DNA of 64,000 nt, taken from positions 124,001 to 188,000 of the forward strand of contig NZ_JABRPL010000002.1 in assembly GCF_013249015.1 (NCBI RefSeq), given 5' to 3'. The translations under genes and the position numbers were made by a program. The notes under the pieces are model-generated. The model did not search any database and had not been told where the DNA came from. It saw only the letters and a list, made by a program, of their open reading frames with translations. Source of the stretch: Rathayibacter agropyri (GTDB taxonomy: Bacteria > Actinomycetota > Actinomycetes > Actinomycetales > Microbacteriaceae). This document shows, in pieces, positions 35,201 to 43,039 of this stretch (the stretch's first letter is position 1; each line of letters starts with the position of its first letter).

Positions 35201-36119
35201 CCGGGTCCGCGACGAGGTCGCGCGCGTGGTCGAGGCTCGCGTTCCCGACGCGCTCGAGCGCCGTGGCCTGAAGACCTGGGACCTGCCCGAGCTTCCCCGC
35301 GTCACCGACACCCGGCAGGGCGGCAACACGATCCGCGCCTACCCCGCCCTGATCGATGACGGCGACTCGGTGTCGATCCGCCTGCTGGCGACCGCCGAGG
35401 ACCAGGCGCGCGAGCACCCGCGGGGCGTGCGGCGCCTGCTCGTGCTCGCCACGCCCAGCCCCGTCGCCTACGTGCAGCAGCACCTCTCCTCGAACGAGAA
35501 GCTCGTGCTCGCGCAGAGCCCCTACCAGAACACCACCGCCCTGTTCACGGACTGCCTACTCGCCTGCGTCGACGCGGTGCTCTGGCGGATGAAGCCCGAC
35601 GGGATGCTGTTCCTTCGCGCCGAGTTCGACGCCGTGCGCGACCGCGTCTCGGCGAGCGTGATGGATGCGATGTTCGAGACCGTGAAGACGGTCACGACGA
35701 TCCTGACCACCGCCCGCGGAGTAGAGAAAGCGCTCAAGGCCTCGACGAGCATGGCGCTGCTCCCGGCGCTGACCGACGCGCGGGAGCAGCTTTCACACCT
35801 CGTGTACCCGGGTTTCGTCTCGGCGACGGGAGCGGAGCGGCTGCGGCACCTGCCGCGCTACCTCGCCGCGATCACCGAGCGCTTCGGCAGGATCGCCGAG
35901 AACGTCGGCCGCGACCGGGTCTGGCTGAACGAAGTGCAGGCCGCTCACGAGCTCTACCGCTCGGCGGGAGGCGTGCTGCCGCTGCCCGCGCACGCTCCGG
36001 AGCGCCTCGCTCGCGCCCGCTGGATGATCGAGGAGCTGCGGGTGAGCTTCTTCGCGCAGTCGCTCGGCACCGCCGAGAGCGTCTCCCTGCAACGCATCCG
36101 CAAGGTGCTCGCGGGCTGA
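32208..36119 (+). CDS. hrpA: ATP-dependent RNA helicase HrpA
   Basis: 1303 residues, the full length of DEAH-box HrpA. Walker A GATGSGKTTQLPK near 38, IIIDEAHERS (DEAH box) near 128, TSATIDPQSF, and ATNVAETSLTVPGIRYVIDGG and QRSGRSGRTSAGIAIRLYSE form the helicase core. The winged-helix, OB and long C-terminal DUF3418 region (DLARLPIDPRFGRM onward) follow. HrpA acts on stalled or colliding ribosomes. Between residues about 428 and 465 there is an unusual insertion (SPARDASSVCDTPQNAS...) encoded by an inverted-repeat segment (33526-33586), just before the 'LxxLPIDP' motif of the winged-helix part. Confidence 0.96.
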   Translation: MVDVLRVRYPPELPVSARREDIAAAIRDNQVVIVAGATGSGKTTQLPKICLELGRESIAHTQPRRIAARTIAERIAEELDDEVGGIVGYQVRFTDKASASTRIKLMTDGILLNEMNHDRMLSRYDTIIIDEAHERSLNIDFLLGYLHRLLPQRPDLKVIITSATIDPQSFAAHFSDASGAPAPIIEVSGRTYPVEIRYRPLVAEEPEEDDDTDVPDATSGSRDLMTGIADALAELAREDPGDVLVFLSGENEIRDAEDAIRGRNLPGTEVLPLYGRLSAADQHRVFERSRTPGVRRRVVLATNVAETSLTVPGIRYVIDGGTARISRYSARSKVQRLPIEAVSQASANQRSGRSGRTSAGIAIRLYSEEDYLRRPEYTDPEILRTGLAAVILQMISLGLGDIASFPFLTPPDSRGIKDGLDLLTELGALRSPGTHPDSPARDASSVCDTPQNASTTGISRREAAPQLTRIGRDLARLPIDPRFGRMVIESRRHGVSREVMAIVAGLTIQDVRERPLERRAQADQQHARFVDPTSDFLTLLNLWNYLEEKQQELSSSAFRRLCKAEYLNYLRVREWQDVFRQLRQLARPLKLELGEPKIDPDGIHRSLLAGLLSHLGIKDTTSQQAQRAAKNRERQNVQYVGARNAKFSIFPGSALAKKLPDAVMSAELVETSRLFARSNATIDPAWAEAIAGDLVKRQFSEPHWEKSQGAAVAYEKVTLYGVPIIARRRVQFSRIDASYARELFIRHALIEGEWESRHAFDKKNRALRAELERLEERTRRRDLLVDDEAVFDFYDRRLPRDITSVRSFDSWWRTTQHDEPDLLTMTQETLLPEDAEQVDETAFPTQWRQADQRLRLSYRFEPGTEEDGVTVHVPLALLPRVTPLGFDWLVPGLRAELVTAMIKALPKHLRRNVVPANDWARTLTAALPPDVPTPPTESFAATLAGAIRREAGVVVQPEDFDLERIPSHLRVTFAVADERGRTIAAGKELAPLAERLRGRVRDEVARVVEARVPDALERRGLKTWDLPELPRVTDTRQGGNTIRAYPALIDDGDSVSIRLLATAEDQAREHPRGVRRLLVLATPSPVAYVQQHLSSNEKLVLAQSPYQNTTALFTDCLLACVDAVLWRMKPDGMLFLRAEFDAVRDRVSASVMDAMFETVKTVTTILTTARGVEKALKASTSMALLPALTDAREQLSHLVYPGFVSATGAERLRHLPRYLAAITERFGRIAENVGRDRVWLNEVQAAHELYRSAGGVLPLPAHAPERLARARWMIEELRVSFFAQSLGTAESVSLQRIRKVLAG
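33526..33586. repeat. Inverted repeat inside the hrpA reading frame
   Basis: The 11-bp arms CGCGAGATGCC (33526-33536) and GGCATCTCGCG (33576-33586) are exact complements around 39 nt. The piece keeps the hrpA frame open and encodes roughly ARDASSVCDTPQNASTTGIS. That stretch has no counterpart in the usual family layout, where the preceding 'ELGAL' is followed shortly by 'LT-GR-LARLP'. It looks like an in-frame palindromic element. Confidence 0.75.
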
Positions 36120-36137
36120 CTCCCCCGCGCGCTCAGG

Positions 36138-36207
36138 GCGCCCCGAGCGTCGAGGCAGCCTCCAAGAGGGGGCTCCCTCGACGGTCGGGGGTTGCCTCGC
36201 GGGGCGC
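36138..36207. repeat. Palindromic element, copy 1 of CCCTCGACGG family
   Basis: Located after the hrpA stop. The outer arms GCGCCCCG (36138-36145) and CGGGGCGC (36200-36207) enclose an imperfect inner palindrome with AGCGTCGAGG on one side and GGCTCCCTCGACGGT (36171-36185) on the other. The last 15-mer recurs exactly at 41004-41018. Confidence 0.75.
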
Positions 36208-36219
36208 TAGGGTCGTCCG

Positions 36220-37425
36220 GTGGGTAGCTACACCGATCTCCTGAAGACTCCCGGAGTGGGACGCATCATTGCGGCGCAGCTCACCGCGCGCTTTCCGTTC
36301 GGGATGCTCTCACTCGCGTTCCTGCTGCACGTGGAGCGCGTGCACGGGTCGTACGCTGCGGCCGGCCTGGTGCTGGGCTCGATGTCGATCGGGCAAGCCA
36401 TCGCCGGCCCGCTGACCAGCCGCCTGATGGGCCGGCTCGGGATGCGCCGGGTGCTCACGCTCACCCTCATCATCTGCGCGAGCGCGATCATCGCGATGGC
36501 GCTGCTGCCGCTTGAGGTGTGGCAGTTCGTGGTGATCGGGTTCGTCGCCGGCCTCAGCATGCCCCCGGTTCAGCCGGCGGTCCGCACCATCTACCCCAAG
36601 ATGGTGACCAGTTCGCAGCTGACTCCGCTCTTCTCGCTCGACGCGTCCGCCCAGGAGATCATCTGGGTACTCGGGCCGGTGCTGACGACGTTCGTGTCGA
36701 TCCAGGTGTCGACGGTCGCGGGCATCCTCACCGCCGCAGCGTTCCTCGTCGGCGGCGGAGTCTGGTTCATCTCCTCGCCCGAGGTCGGCCGCGTGCGCAT
36801 TCCGCGCTCGAAGCGCCGCCTCGGCGTCGTGCTGACCAAGCCGCCCGTGCTGTTGGCGACCGTGGTCGGCTTCCTCCTGGTCGGCGCGTGCTCGGCGCTG
36901 GAGGCGGGCGTTGTCGCGGTGTTCGGCGAGGGCGGGATCGAGTCGGGCATCGTGCTGGCCATCTTCGCGGCGGGTTCGCTGGCCGGCGGCCTTGCTCTCG
37001 GCCACATCCCCATCAGCCGGTGGGCGACGGCGCGACGGATGCTCGTGGTCACCGTCGGTGTGGGCCTCGCCGCCGTCTCGACCGAGTTCTGGTGGCTCTG
37101 CGTCACCCTCTTCCTGGCCGGCATCGGCATCGCTCCGGCTCTCGCCGCGCTCTTCGCGATCACGGCCTCGAGCGTGCGGTTCTCGGAGACTGCGGAGGCG
37201 TACGGCTGGGTCGGCACCGGACAGCTCATCGGCGCCGCGCTCGGCTCCGCCATCGCGGGCGTGCAGATCGACCGGGCCGGACCGACCGCCGCGATCGTCG
37301 TCGCGGCCGTCTTCGCGCTCGTCGGCTTCCTCGTTCCCGCGCTCGGCCGGAGGTACCACCCGGACCTTCGCGGCCGCGACGCGAGTCCCCTTGCGGACAC
37401 AGAACCCGTCACGCTGCCCACCTGA
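36220..37425 (+). CDS. Major facilitator superfamily transporter
   Basis: 401 residues from GTG 36220, twelve predicted helices. The loop 2-3 motif is present as GPLTSRLMGRLGMRRVLT near residue 65, and the central loop is short (VRIPRSKRRLG). It resembles drug/sugar efflux MFS proteins of actinobacteria annotated without a substrate. No regulator adjoins it. The gene is flanked by palindromic spacers and is probably transcribed alone. Confidence 0.88.
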   Translation: MGSYTDLLKTPGVGRIIAAQLTARFPFGMLSLAFLLHVERVHGSYAAAGLVLGSMSIGQAIAGPLTSRLMGRLGMRRVLTLTLIICASAIIAMALLPLEVWQFVVIGFVAGLSMPPVQPAVRTIYPKMVTSSQLTPLFSLDASAQEIIWVLGPVLTTFVSIQVSTVAGILTAAAFLVGGGVWFISSPEVGRVRIPRSKRRLGVVLTKPPVLLATVVGFLLVGACSALEAGVVAVFGEGGIESGIVLAIFAAGSLAGGLALGHIPISRWATARRMLVVTVGVGLAAVSTEFWWLCVTLFLAGIGIAPALAALFAITASSVRFSETAEAYGWVGTGQLIGAALGSAIAGVQIDRAGPTAAIVVAAVFALVGFLVPALGRRYHPDLRGRDASPLADTEPVTLPT

Positions 37426-37493
37426 AGCGACACCGTGTTGTCCGCGCGACGTCGCCCCCCCTAGATTGGGTGCCAGGAAGTGGGGGGTCTGCG

Positions 37494-38036
37494 ATGGGAC
37501 TGCGAGAGGACGCGGAAGAGCTGGTACGCGAGCACCGGCGCGTCGCAGCCCACTCCCACACACTCGACCCGTGGTCCAATCCCGAGACGCCGGACTGGTG
37601 CGCCGAACTCACCGCCGCGCTCTGGCAGGGCTCGTTCCGACCCAGCCCCGTCTACTTCCGCCGCGAGGACGCCTCCCACGCCTGGCGCGGCCCGCACTCA
37701 CTTCAGCTGCACCACCTCGGCTTCGGCTGGCAGCTCACCGCCCGCCGCGAACACCGGGGTGTGGTCAGCGCCGAGACGGCAGTCGTGCTCGAGACGGGCT
37801 CGCTCTGGTCGGGTCTCGGCGTCGGCCGTCGGCCCGCGCGCGTTCTTCGCGGCCGTTCGAGCGTCGAGGGGATGCAGGCCGGGCACGACGCGCACTTCGC
37901 CGTCCGCGGCATCGAGGATCGGAGTGACGTGGCACGTGCCGAGCGCCGCCTCCTCTTCGGCGTGGCCGGTCTCGCGGCGCTGATCGAGGACGGGGTGCGC
38001 GTTGGCCAGGAGGGCGAGCTCGACTGGAACGTCTGA
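37494..38036 (+). CDS. Hypothetical protein
   Basis: 180 residues from ATG 37494 (weak GGGGGGT upstream). I do not recognise a family. It is soluble, rich in Arg and His. The middle (SLQLHHLGFGWQLTARREH) and an alternating strand pattern suggest a small beta-rich fold, followed by two helices at 150-175 (VARAERRLLFGVAGLAALIE). Codon use resembles its neighbours, so it looks native. The stop codon lies inside a tandem duplication that extends into the following spacer. Confidence 0.7.
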   Translation: MGLREDAEELVREHRRVAAHSHTLDPWSNPETPDWCAELTAALWQGSFRPSPVYFRREDASHAWRGPHSLQLHHLGFGWQLTARREHRGVVSAETAVVLETGSLWSGLGVGRRPARVLRGRSSVEGMQAGHDAHFAVRGIEDRSDVARAERRLLFGVAGLAALIEDGVRVGQEGELDWNV

Positions 38037-38062
38037 GCGTCCGTGAACGTCTGAGCGTCCGT
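38027..38062. repeat. Tandem duplication, 2 x 18 bp
   Basis: GAACGTCTGAGCGTCCGT at 38027-38044 is repeated exactly at 38045-38062. The first copy holds the stop codon of the hypothetical gene; the second lies in the 40-nt spacer before the aldo/keto reductase. Confidence 0.95.
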
Positions 38063-38076
38063 GCCAGCATGGAGAA

Positions 38077-38895
38077 ATGAGCGCCCCCCTTCTCCCACTA
38101 AACGACGGCCGCGCGATCCCCCAACTCGGGCTCGGCGTTTACAAGATCGGCGACGAGGAGGCGGCCCGCACGGTCGCCGTCGCTCTGGAGGCCGGCTACC
38201 GCCACGTCGACACGGCGACCCTGTACGGCAACGAGCGCGGCGTCGGCGCCGGCATCCGTGCAAGCGGCCTGCCGCGGGAGCAGATCTTCGTGACGACGAA
38301 GGTCTGGAACGACGATCACGGCTTCGACGAGACCCTCGCCGCATTCGACCGAAGCCTCGAGCTCCTCGGCACTGACTACGTCGACCTTTACCTCGTGCAC
38401 TGGCCGATTCCCTCCCGCGACCGTTACGTCGACACCTATCGTGCGCTCGAGCGACTGCAGCGGGAGGGGCGAGCCCGCTCGATCGGCGTCTCCAACTTCG
38501 CGCCCGAGCACGTGCAGCGCCTGCTCGACGCGACCGGGGTCGTGCCAGCAATCAACCAGATCGAGCTGCACCCGCGGCTGCCCCAGGAGGAGGTGCGCGC
38601 GTTCGACGCCGAGCACGGCATCGTCACCGAGGCGTGGTCACCGCTCGCCCGCGGGCGTCTGCTGGAGGAGCCGGTGCTGGCGGCAATCGCGCACAAGCAC
38701 GGCGTCTCCCCTGCGCAGGTCGTGCTGCGCTGGCACGTGCAGCTGGGCGTCGTCGTGATCCCCAAATCGGTGAATCCCGCGCGAATCCGCGAGAACCTCG
38801 ACGTCTTCGGCTTCGCGCTCGACCGCGAGGACCTGGCCGGAATCGCCGGACTCGCGACCGGCGAACGAACCGGCCGCGACCCCCGCCTCGACTAA
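38077..38895 (+). CDS. Aldo/keto reductase (2,5-diketo-D-gluconate reductase type)
   Basis: 272 residues, TIM barrel. The tetrad Asp45, Tyr50, Lys75, His108 is intact (YRHVDTATLYGNERG, VTTKVWND, DLYLVHWPIP). The NADPH-binding end reads VVIPKSVNPARIRENLDVFG. Length and motifs match the bacterial AKR5 group that reduces 2,5-diketogluconate, methylglyoxal and other carbonyls; the true substrate is not readable from sequence. A palindromic element follows the stop. Confidence 0.92.
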   Translation: MSAPLLPLNDGRAIPQLGLGVYKIGDEEAARTVAVALEAGYRHVDTATLYGNERGVGAGIRASGLPREQIFVTTKVWNDDHGFDETLAAFDRSLELLGTDYVDLYLVHWPIPSRDRYVDTYRALERLQREGRARSIGVSNFAPEHVQRLLDATGVVPAINQIELHPRLPQEEVRAFDAEHGIVTEAWSPLARGRLLEEPVLAAIAHKHGVSPAQVVLRWHVQLGVVVIPKSVNPARIRENLDVFGFALDREDLAGIAGLATGERTGRDPRLD

Positions 38896-38901
38896 GCCGC
38901 G

Positions 38902-38983
38902 CTGCTCCCCGCGCGAGGGAGCCCCGGACCATCGAGGGAGCCCACTCCGAGGCCCCCTCGACGGTTCAGAGTTCCCTGAGCAG
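38902..38983. repeat. Palindromic element, copy 2 of CCCTCGACGG family
   Basis: The arms 38916-38938 and 38955-38977 (23 nt each, a few mismatches) are enclosed by an outer CTGCTC/GAGCAG pair at 38902-38907 and 38978-38983. The right arm contains CCCTCGACGGTTC, as in the copies near 36.2 and 41.0 kb. It follows the aldo/keto reductase stop. Confidence 0.8.
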
Positions 38984-39139
38984 GAAGGGGTGTTTCCGGC
39001 GCGTGAAATGTTGCAGAGGGGGGTGGGATGCACGGCTTCCTGTGAATAGCCTCGCAGTGGCGCGGATGACTCCCAGATTCGGGAGTGACGCGGCAGGGTC
39101 GCCGACGCGGTGGCCCGTTCTCGAGAAAAGGGAGCCCCA

Positions 39140-40912
39140 GTGGCGCGAACCACCACGAACACCCCGAGCGGTCGACGACGCAGCGCCCTGATGAGATCGA
39201 GCGCCCTGATGAGATCGAGCGCTCTGATGAGATCGAGCTCGCTGATCGGAGCGGGCGCCCTCATCGCCGGCTTTGCCTTTGCCCCCACGGCGAGCGCCGT
39301 CGAGCCGGTCACTTTCGCCGACACCGTCACGGTCGACGGCATCATGACGCACCTCGGTGCGCTCCAGGCCATCGCGGATGCCAGCGGCGGCACCCGCGCG
39401 ATCGGCACCCCGGGCTACGAGCTCAGCGGCGAGTACGTCGAGTCGGTCCTCGCCGCCGCCGGTTACACCACCGAACGCCAGAACTTCACCACAGCCACCC
39501 AGGCCATCGACGCCTTCTCGCTGACGACCAGCACCGGAGCCGTCGGCACGCCGATGGAATTCACCCCCTCGACGCCCGAGGGCGGCGTGACCGGCGCGCT
39601 GATCGCTCCCGTGGATCCGCTCGGGTGCACCACCGACGCCTGGACGGGCCTGGACGCCACCGGCAAGGTCGCACTCGTCAGCCGCGGCACGTGCAGCTTC
39701 CTCGAGAAGTCGATCGCGGCCGGTGCGGCAGGCGCCTCGGCGATCCTGATCTACGACAACGCCCCGAGCGACGCGCTGAACGGCACCTACGGCGGCCAGG
39801 ACGAGTCCGCGATTCCCGGTGTGGGACTCACCCAGGCCGAAGGCCAAGCGCTGCTCGCCGCGCTCCCGACCGAGGCGACCGTGCTGATCGACCAGACCAC
39901 CACCGAGGTCGAGACCTTTAACATCATTACCGAAACCCCCGGCGGCAACCACGACAACGTGGTCATGCTCGGCGCGCACCTCGACAGTGTGCCCGCCGGC
40001 CCGGGCATCAACGACAACGGCTCTGGATCCGCGACACTTCTGGAGACCGCTGTGCAGCTCGCTGAGGCGGGCGAGACCACCAACGCGGTGCGCTTCGCCT
40101 GGTGGGGCGCGGAGGAGGTCGGCCTGGTCGGCTCCTACACCTACGTCGATTCGCTGACGGAGGAGGACGCCGCGAAGATCTCGACCTACATGAACTTCGA
40201 CATGGTCGCCTCGCCGAACTACGTGATCTCCGTCTACGACGCGAACGAGTCGACCTACGAGGCTCCCGTCGAGGTGCCCGCCGGCTCGATCGCGACCGAG
40301 AAGGCCTTCACCGACTACTTCGACTCGATCGACCAGCCCTGGATCGACACCGCGTTCGACGGTCGCAGCGACTATGACGGCTTCATCTCGGTGGGTATCC
40401 CGTCCTCGGGCGTCTTCACCGGTGCCGACGACGTCAAGACGGAGGAGGAGGCCGCGCTGTTTGGCGGCACCGCCGGCATCACGCACGACCCGAACTACCA
40501 CTCCGCCGCCGACGACATCGACAACATCAACACGGAGGCGCTGGGCATCACGTCGAAGGCCATCGCGTTCGTGACAGCCTCGTTCGCCGAGGACACCTCC
40601 GCGATCGACGCCGAGAAGGACCCGACCACGCCGGAGCCCACCCCGACGCCGACCGGTACGCCGACTATCGCTCCCACGGTCGAGCCGACCATCGCCCCGA
40701 CCCGCGAGCCGACGAGCACCCCGACGGCCGCGCCTCTGCCGAGCGGCACCCCGTCGGTCGCCCCGCGCCCCGGCGGGGGGACTCGCCCGCCGCTCGCTGC
40801 GACGGGTGCTGACATCGGCCTCCCGCTCGGCCTCGGCGGCCTGCTGCTCGCCGGTGGCCTCGGCGGGCTGCTGCTCGCGACGCTGCGCCGCCGCCGCGCC
40901 GAGCGGAGCTAA
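39140..40912 (+). CDS. Secreted, wall-anchored M28 aminopeptidase with PA domain
   Basis: 590 residues from GTG 39140 (GGGAG upstream). The signal peptide has a basic, repeated n-region (SALMRS x3) and ends near APTASA. The PA domain is about 125-225. The M28 zinc peptidase is about 260-490: GAHLDSVPAGPGINDNGSGS gives His/Asp, WWGAEEVG the Glu pair, MNFDMVASPN the Asp, and DPNYHSAADD the last His. A Thr/Pro-rich stalk (about 510-555) follows, then LAATG, a hydrophobic helix and RRRR, a class-E-like sortase signal. It should release amino acids from peptides at the cell surface. Confidence 0.92.
   Translation: MARTTTNTPSGRRRSALMRSSALMRSSALMRSSSLIGAGALIAGFAFAPTASAVEPVTFADTVTVDGIMTHLGALQAIADASGGTRAIGTPGYELSGEYVESVLAAAGYTTERQNFTTATQAIDAFSLTTSTGAVGTPMEFTPSTPEGGVTGALIAPVDPLGCTTDAWTGLDATGKVALVSRGTCSFLEKSIAAGAAGASAILIYDNAPSDALNGTYGGQDESAIPGVGLTQAEGQALLAALPTEATVLIDQTTTEVETFNIITETPGGNHDNVVMLGAHLDSVPAGPGINDNGSGSATLLETAVQLAEAGETTNAVRFAWWGAEEVGLVGSYTYVDSLTEEDAAKISTYMNFDMVASPNYVISVYDANESTYEAPVEVPAGSIATEKAFTDYFDSIDQPWIDTAFDGRSDYDGFISVGIPSSGVFTGADDVKTEEEAALFGGTAGITHDPNYHSAADDIDNINTEALGITSKAIAFVTASFAEDTSAIDAEKDPTTPEPTPTPTGTPTIAPTVEPTIAPTREPTSTPTAAPLPSGTPSVAPRPGGGTRPPLAATGADIGLPLGLGGLLLAGGLGGLLLATLRRRRAERS
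39183..39236 (+). repeat. Tandem repeat in signal-peptide region, 3 x 18 bp
   Basis: Three units of GCGCCCTGATGAGATCGA (third with one change) at 39183-39200, 39201-39218 and 39219-39236, encoding SALMRS three times. The unit length is a multiple of three, so copy changes would keep the frame and alter the positive n-region of the export signal. Confidence 0.95.
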
Positions 40913-40939
40913 CCGCCCAGCACCCCGGGCCGCCCGGCT

Positions 40940-40959
40940 GTCGTGGTGTGCACCACGAC
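40940..40959 (+). terminator. Probable terminator hairpin after the M28 peptidase
   Basis: GTCGTGGTG and CACCACGAC are exact complements separated by 2 nt, 28 nt after the stop. No T-run follows, so it would have to act without the classical tail. Confidence 0.4.
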
Positions 40960-40968
40960 GCGGTGCGG

Positions 40969-41029
40969 GGGACCCCGGACCGTCGAGACCGCCTGCTCCT
41001 GCGGGCTCCCTCGACGGTTCGGGGTTCCC
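40969..41029. repeat. Palindromic element, copy 3 of CCCTCGACGG family
   Basis: Left arm GGGACCCCGGACCGTCGAG (40969-40987) and right arm CTCGACGGTTCGGGGTTCCC (41010-41029) are near-perfect complements. GGCTCCCTCGACGGT at 41004-41018 is identical to part of the copy after hrpA. It lies in the spacer before ku. Confidence 0.85.
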
Positions 41030-41083
41030 CCGGCGCGGGCGCCAGGGCTATCGGTCGCAGGAGACACGGTGTTCACTGGGCGC

Positions 41084-42058
41084 ATGCGAGCCATCTGGAA
41101 GGGCGCGATCACCTTCGGCCTGGTCAACGTGCCGGTCAAGATCTACAGTGCGACCGAGGACCACGACATCCCGCTGCACCAGGTGCACGATGAGGACGGC
41201 GGCCGGATCCGGTACCAGCGCACGTGCGAGATGTGCGGGGAGGTCGTCAGCTTCGACCACATCGAGAAGGCGTACGACGACGGTGAGCGCACGGTCGTGC
41301 TCTCGAAGGAGGAGCTGAAGGCGCTGCCGGAGGAACGCGACCGCGAGATCGATGTCGTTCAGTTCGTGCCGAGCGAGCAGGTCGACCCGATCATGTTTGA
41401 CCGCGCGTACCTCCTCGAGCCCGATTCCTCCTCCGCCAAGGCCTACGTGCTGCTGCGGCGGACGCTGGAGCAGACCGACAGGACCGCGATTGTCGAGTTC
41501 GCCCTGCGCCAGAAGACGCGCCTCGCTGCGCTCCGGGTGCGCGGCAAGCTGCTCATGCTGCAAACCCTGCTCTGGGCCGACGAGGTCCGCGAGGTCGAGT
41601 TCCCCTCCCTCGAAGGCACCACCCGTATCGCCGCACGCGAACTCGAGATGTCCGCGCACCTCGTCGACTCTTACTCCGAAGACTTCGACGCGGCGAAGTT
41701 CCACGACGCATACCAGGAGGAGCTGCGCACCCTCATCGACGCCAAGATCGAGCAGGGCGACGCGCTCGACACCGCCGCGACCTTTGGCGAGGCTCCCACA
41801 GCAGAGGGCGGCGGCGAGGTCCTTGATCTGATGGAGGCCCTCAAGCGATCGGTCGAGCGCAGTCGCGGCGCGAAGGCCGGCGCGGAGGAGGCGACGCCTG
41901 CACACACGACCCCGGCGAAGAAGAAGGCAGCGGCGGCGAAAGCGGACGGGTCGAAGGCGGACGGGTCTGACGCCGCGCCGAAGGCCGATTCCGTGGAGAA
42001 ACCTGCGAAGAAAAGGCCTGCGAAGAAGACCACCGCCGCCGAGAAGGCCGCCTCCTGA
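41084..42058 (+). CDS. ku: Ku protein, non-homologous end joining
   Basis: 324 residues from ATG 41084 (AGGAG 20 nt upstream, so the site is weak). The Ku core starts IWKGAITFGLVNVPVKIYSA, continues with IRYQRTCEMCGEVV and IEKAYDDGERTVVLSKEEL, and ends near residue 255 (DLMEALKRSVERS). Homodimeric bacterial Ku binds double-strand ends and recruits LigD. The last 65 residues are a Lys/Ala-rich tail (KKKAAAAKADGS repeats), as in other actinobacteria, which adds DNA contacts. No ligD is in the window. Confidence 0.96.
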   Translation: MRAIWKGAITFGLVNVPVKIYSATEDHDIPLHQVHDEDGGRIRYQRTCEMCGEVVSFDHIEKAYDDGERTVVLSKEELKALPEERDREIDVVQFVPSEQVDPIMFDRAYLLEPDSSSAKAYVLLRRTLEQTDRTAIVEFALRQKTRLAALRVRGKLLMLQTLLWADEVREVEFPSLEGTTRIAARELEMSAHLVDSYSEDFDAAKFHDAYQEELRTLIDAKIEQGDALDTAATFGEAPTAEGGGEVLDLMEALKRSVERSRGAKAGAEEATPAHTTPAKKKAAAAKADGSKADGSDAAPKADSVEKPAKKRPAKKTTAAEKAAS

Positions 42059-42502
42059 TCAGACGGGCTCGCCCGTGTCGTCGAGATCGACCGCGACCGC
42101 GGTGACCAGCGCGAGCAGCGCCTGGGCGTAGGCGTTCTCGGCGGCGCCGTCCGCGTACTCCTGCGCCGCCCCGCCGAACTCACTCTCGACCACATACCGC
42201 ATCGGCGGACCGGCGACCCGGCGGAGCGAGCGGAAGGTCCCGCGCAGCAGCTCGCGCAGTTGGTCCTCCCGCGGCAGCCAGAGCGAGTCCTCGAGCGATA
42301 CGGAGTCGAGCGCCCACTCGGTCGTGCCGTTGAAGCCAAGAACGGTCCCGGTTGGATATTCGTGCGCCTCGATGGTCATCTCGCTCACGGTGAAGACGTC
42401 GCCGTCGAACCCCTCGCGCTCGATGCGGAAGCGGTCGCCGGTGACAGGGGTCCAGCGCAGGCCCGCGGTGCGCAGCGCTCGGGCCAGCTCGAAGGAGATC
42501 AT
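42059..42502 (-). CDS. Conserved hypothetical protein
   Basis: 147 residues from ATG 42502 (GAAGGA-like site on the minus strand absent, so the start is tentative). ISFELARALRTAGLRWTPVTG opens a small fold, followed by DRFRIEREGFDGDVFTVSEM, then SVSLEDSLWLPREDQLRELL. Similar proteins are common in Microbacteriaceae near housekeeping genes but I know no proven function. It stops directly beside the ku stop (convergent, no gap). Confidence 0.7.
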   Translation of the reverse strand: MISFELARALRTAGLRWTPVTGDRFRIEREGFDGDVFTVSEMTIEAHEYPTGTVLGFNGTTEWALDSVSLEDSLWLPREDQLRELLRGTFRSLRRVAGPPMRYVVESEFGGAAQEYADGAAENAYAQALLALVTAVAVDLDDTGEPV

Positions 42503-42664
42503 CCGACGAGTGTGGCGGATCGACCCGGGTGCCGGCCGCGAGGAGGGCCGTGGTGCGGACGGCACTCCGACGTCGGCAGAGGAGTTGACGTTCGGGAAAT
42601 GTCCGGTTCACAGGCCGGGAACCCGCAGTGCAGAGGACCGACACCCCGTGCGTAGGCTGGCCGC

Positions 42665-43039
42665 ATGACAAACGAGTGGGGAACACCGGACCCGGCGGCC
42701 CGGCGTGATCGGTCGGCCGAGGTCGCTTCGACCACCGCCGCTGGCGGAGTCGAGCCGGCCCGCGTCGAGGACGCTGAGCGCGCGCTGGCCGTCCGCGAGG
42801 TCAAGCGGCGCCGCGACTTCCTGGGGTCGGTGGGCGGCTGGGCGAGCGTCTCGGCGATCACCACCACGGTCTGGGTCGCCACCGGCGCCCACGGCTACTT
42901 CTGGCCGATCTGGCCGATCGTCGGTATCGGGATCGGCGTGATCAGCCAGGCCGCGGCCATCTGGGGTCCGACCCGCAAGGAGATGACGGAGGCGGACATC
43001 GCCGCCGAGATGCGCCGCCGAGAGCAGCGCGGCCGCTAA
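42665..43039 (+). CDS. Small two-helix membrane protein (2TM domain)
   Basis: 124 residues. A polar 55-residue N-terminus rich in Ala/Glu/Arg ends in VREVKRRRDFLGSVGGWASV. Two hydrophobic segments follow (SAITTTVWVATGAHGYF; PIVGIGIGVISQAAAIWGP), with a charged C-terminal end (IAAEMRRREQRGR). This is the layout of the 2TM domain often fused to regulators; here it stands alone. Function unknown. Its stop touches the stop of the convergent helicase. Confidence 0.75.
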   Translation: MTNEWGTPDPAARRDRSAEVASTTAAGGVEPARVEDAERALAVREVKRRRDFLGSVGGWASVSAITTTVWVATGAHGYFWPIWPIVGIGIGVISQAAAIWGPTRKEMTEADIAAEMRRREQRGR

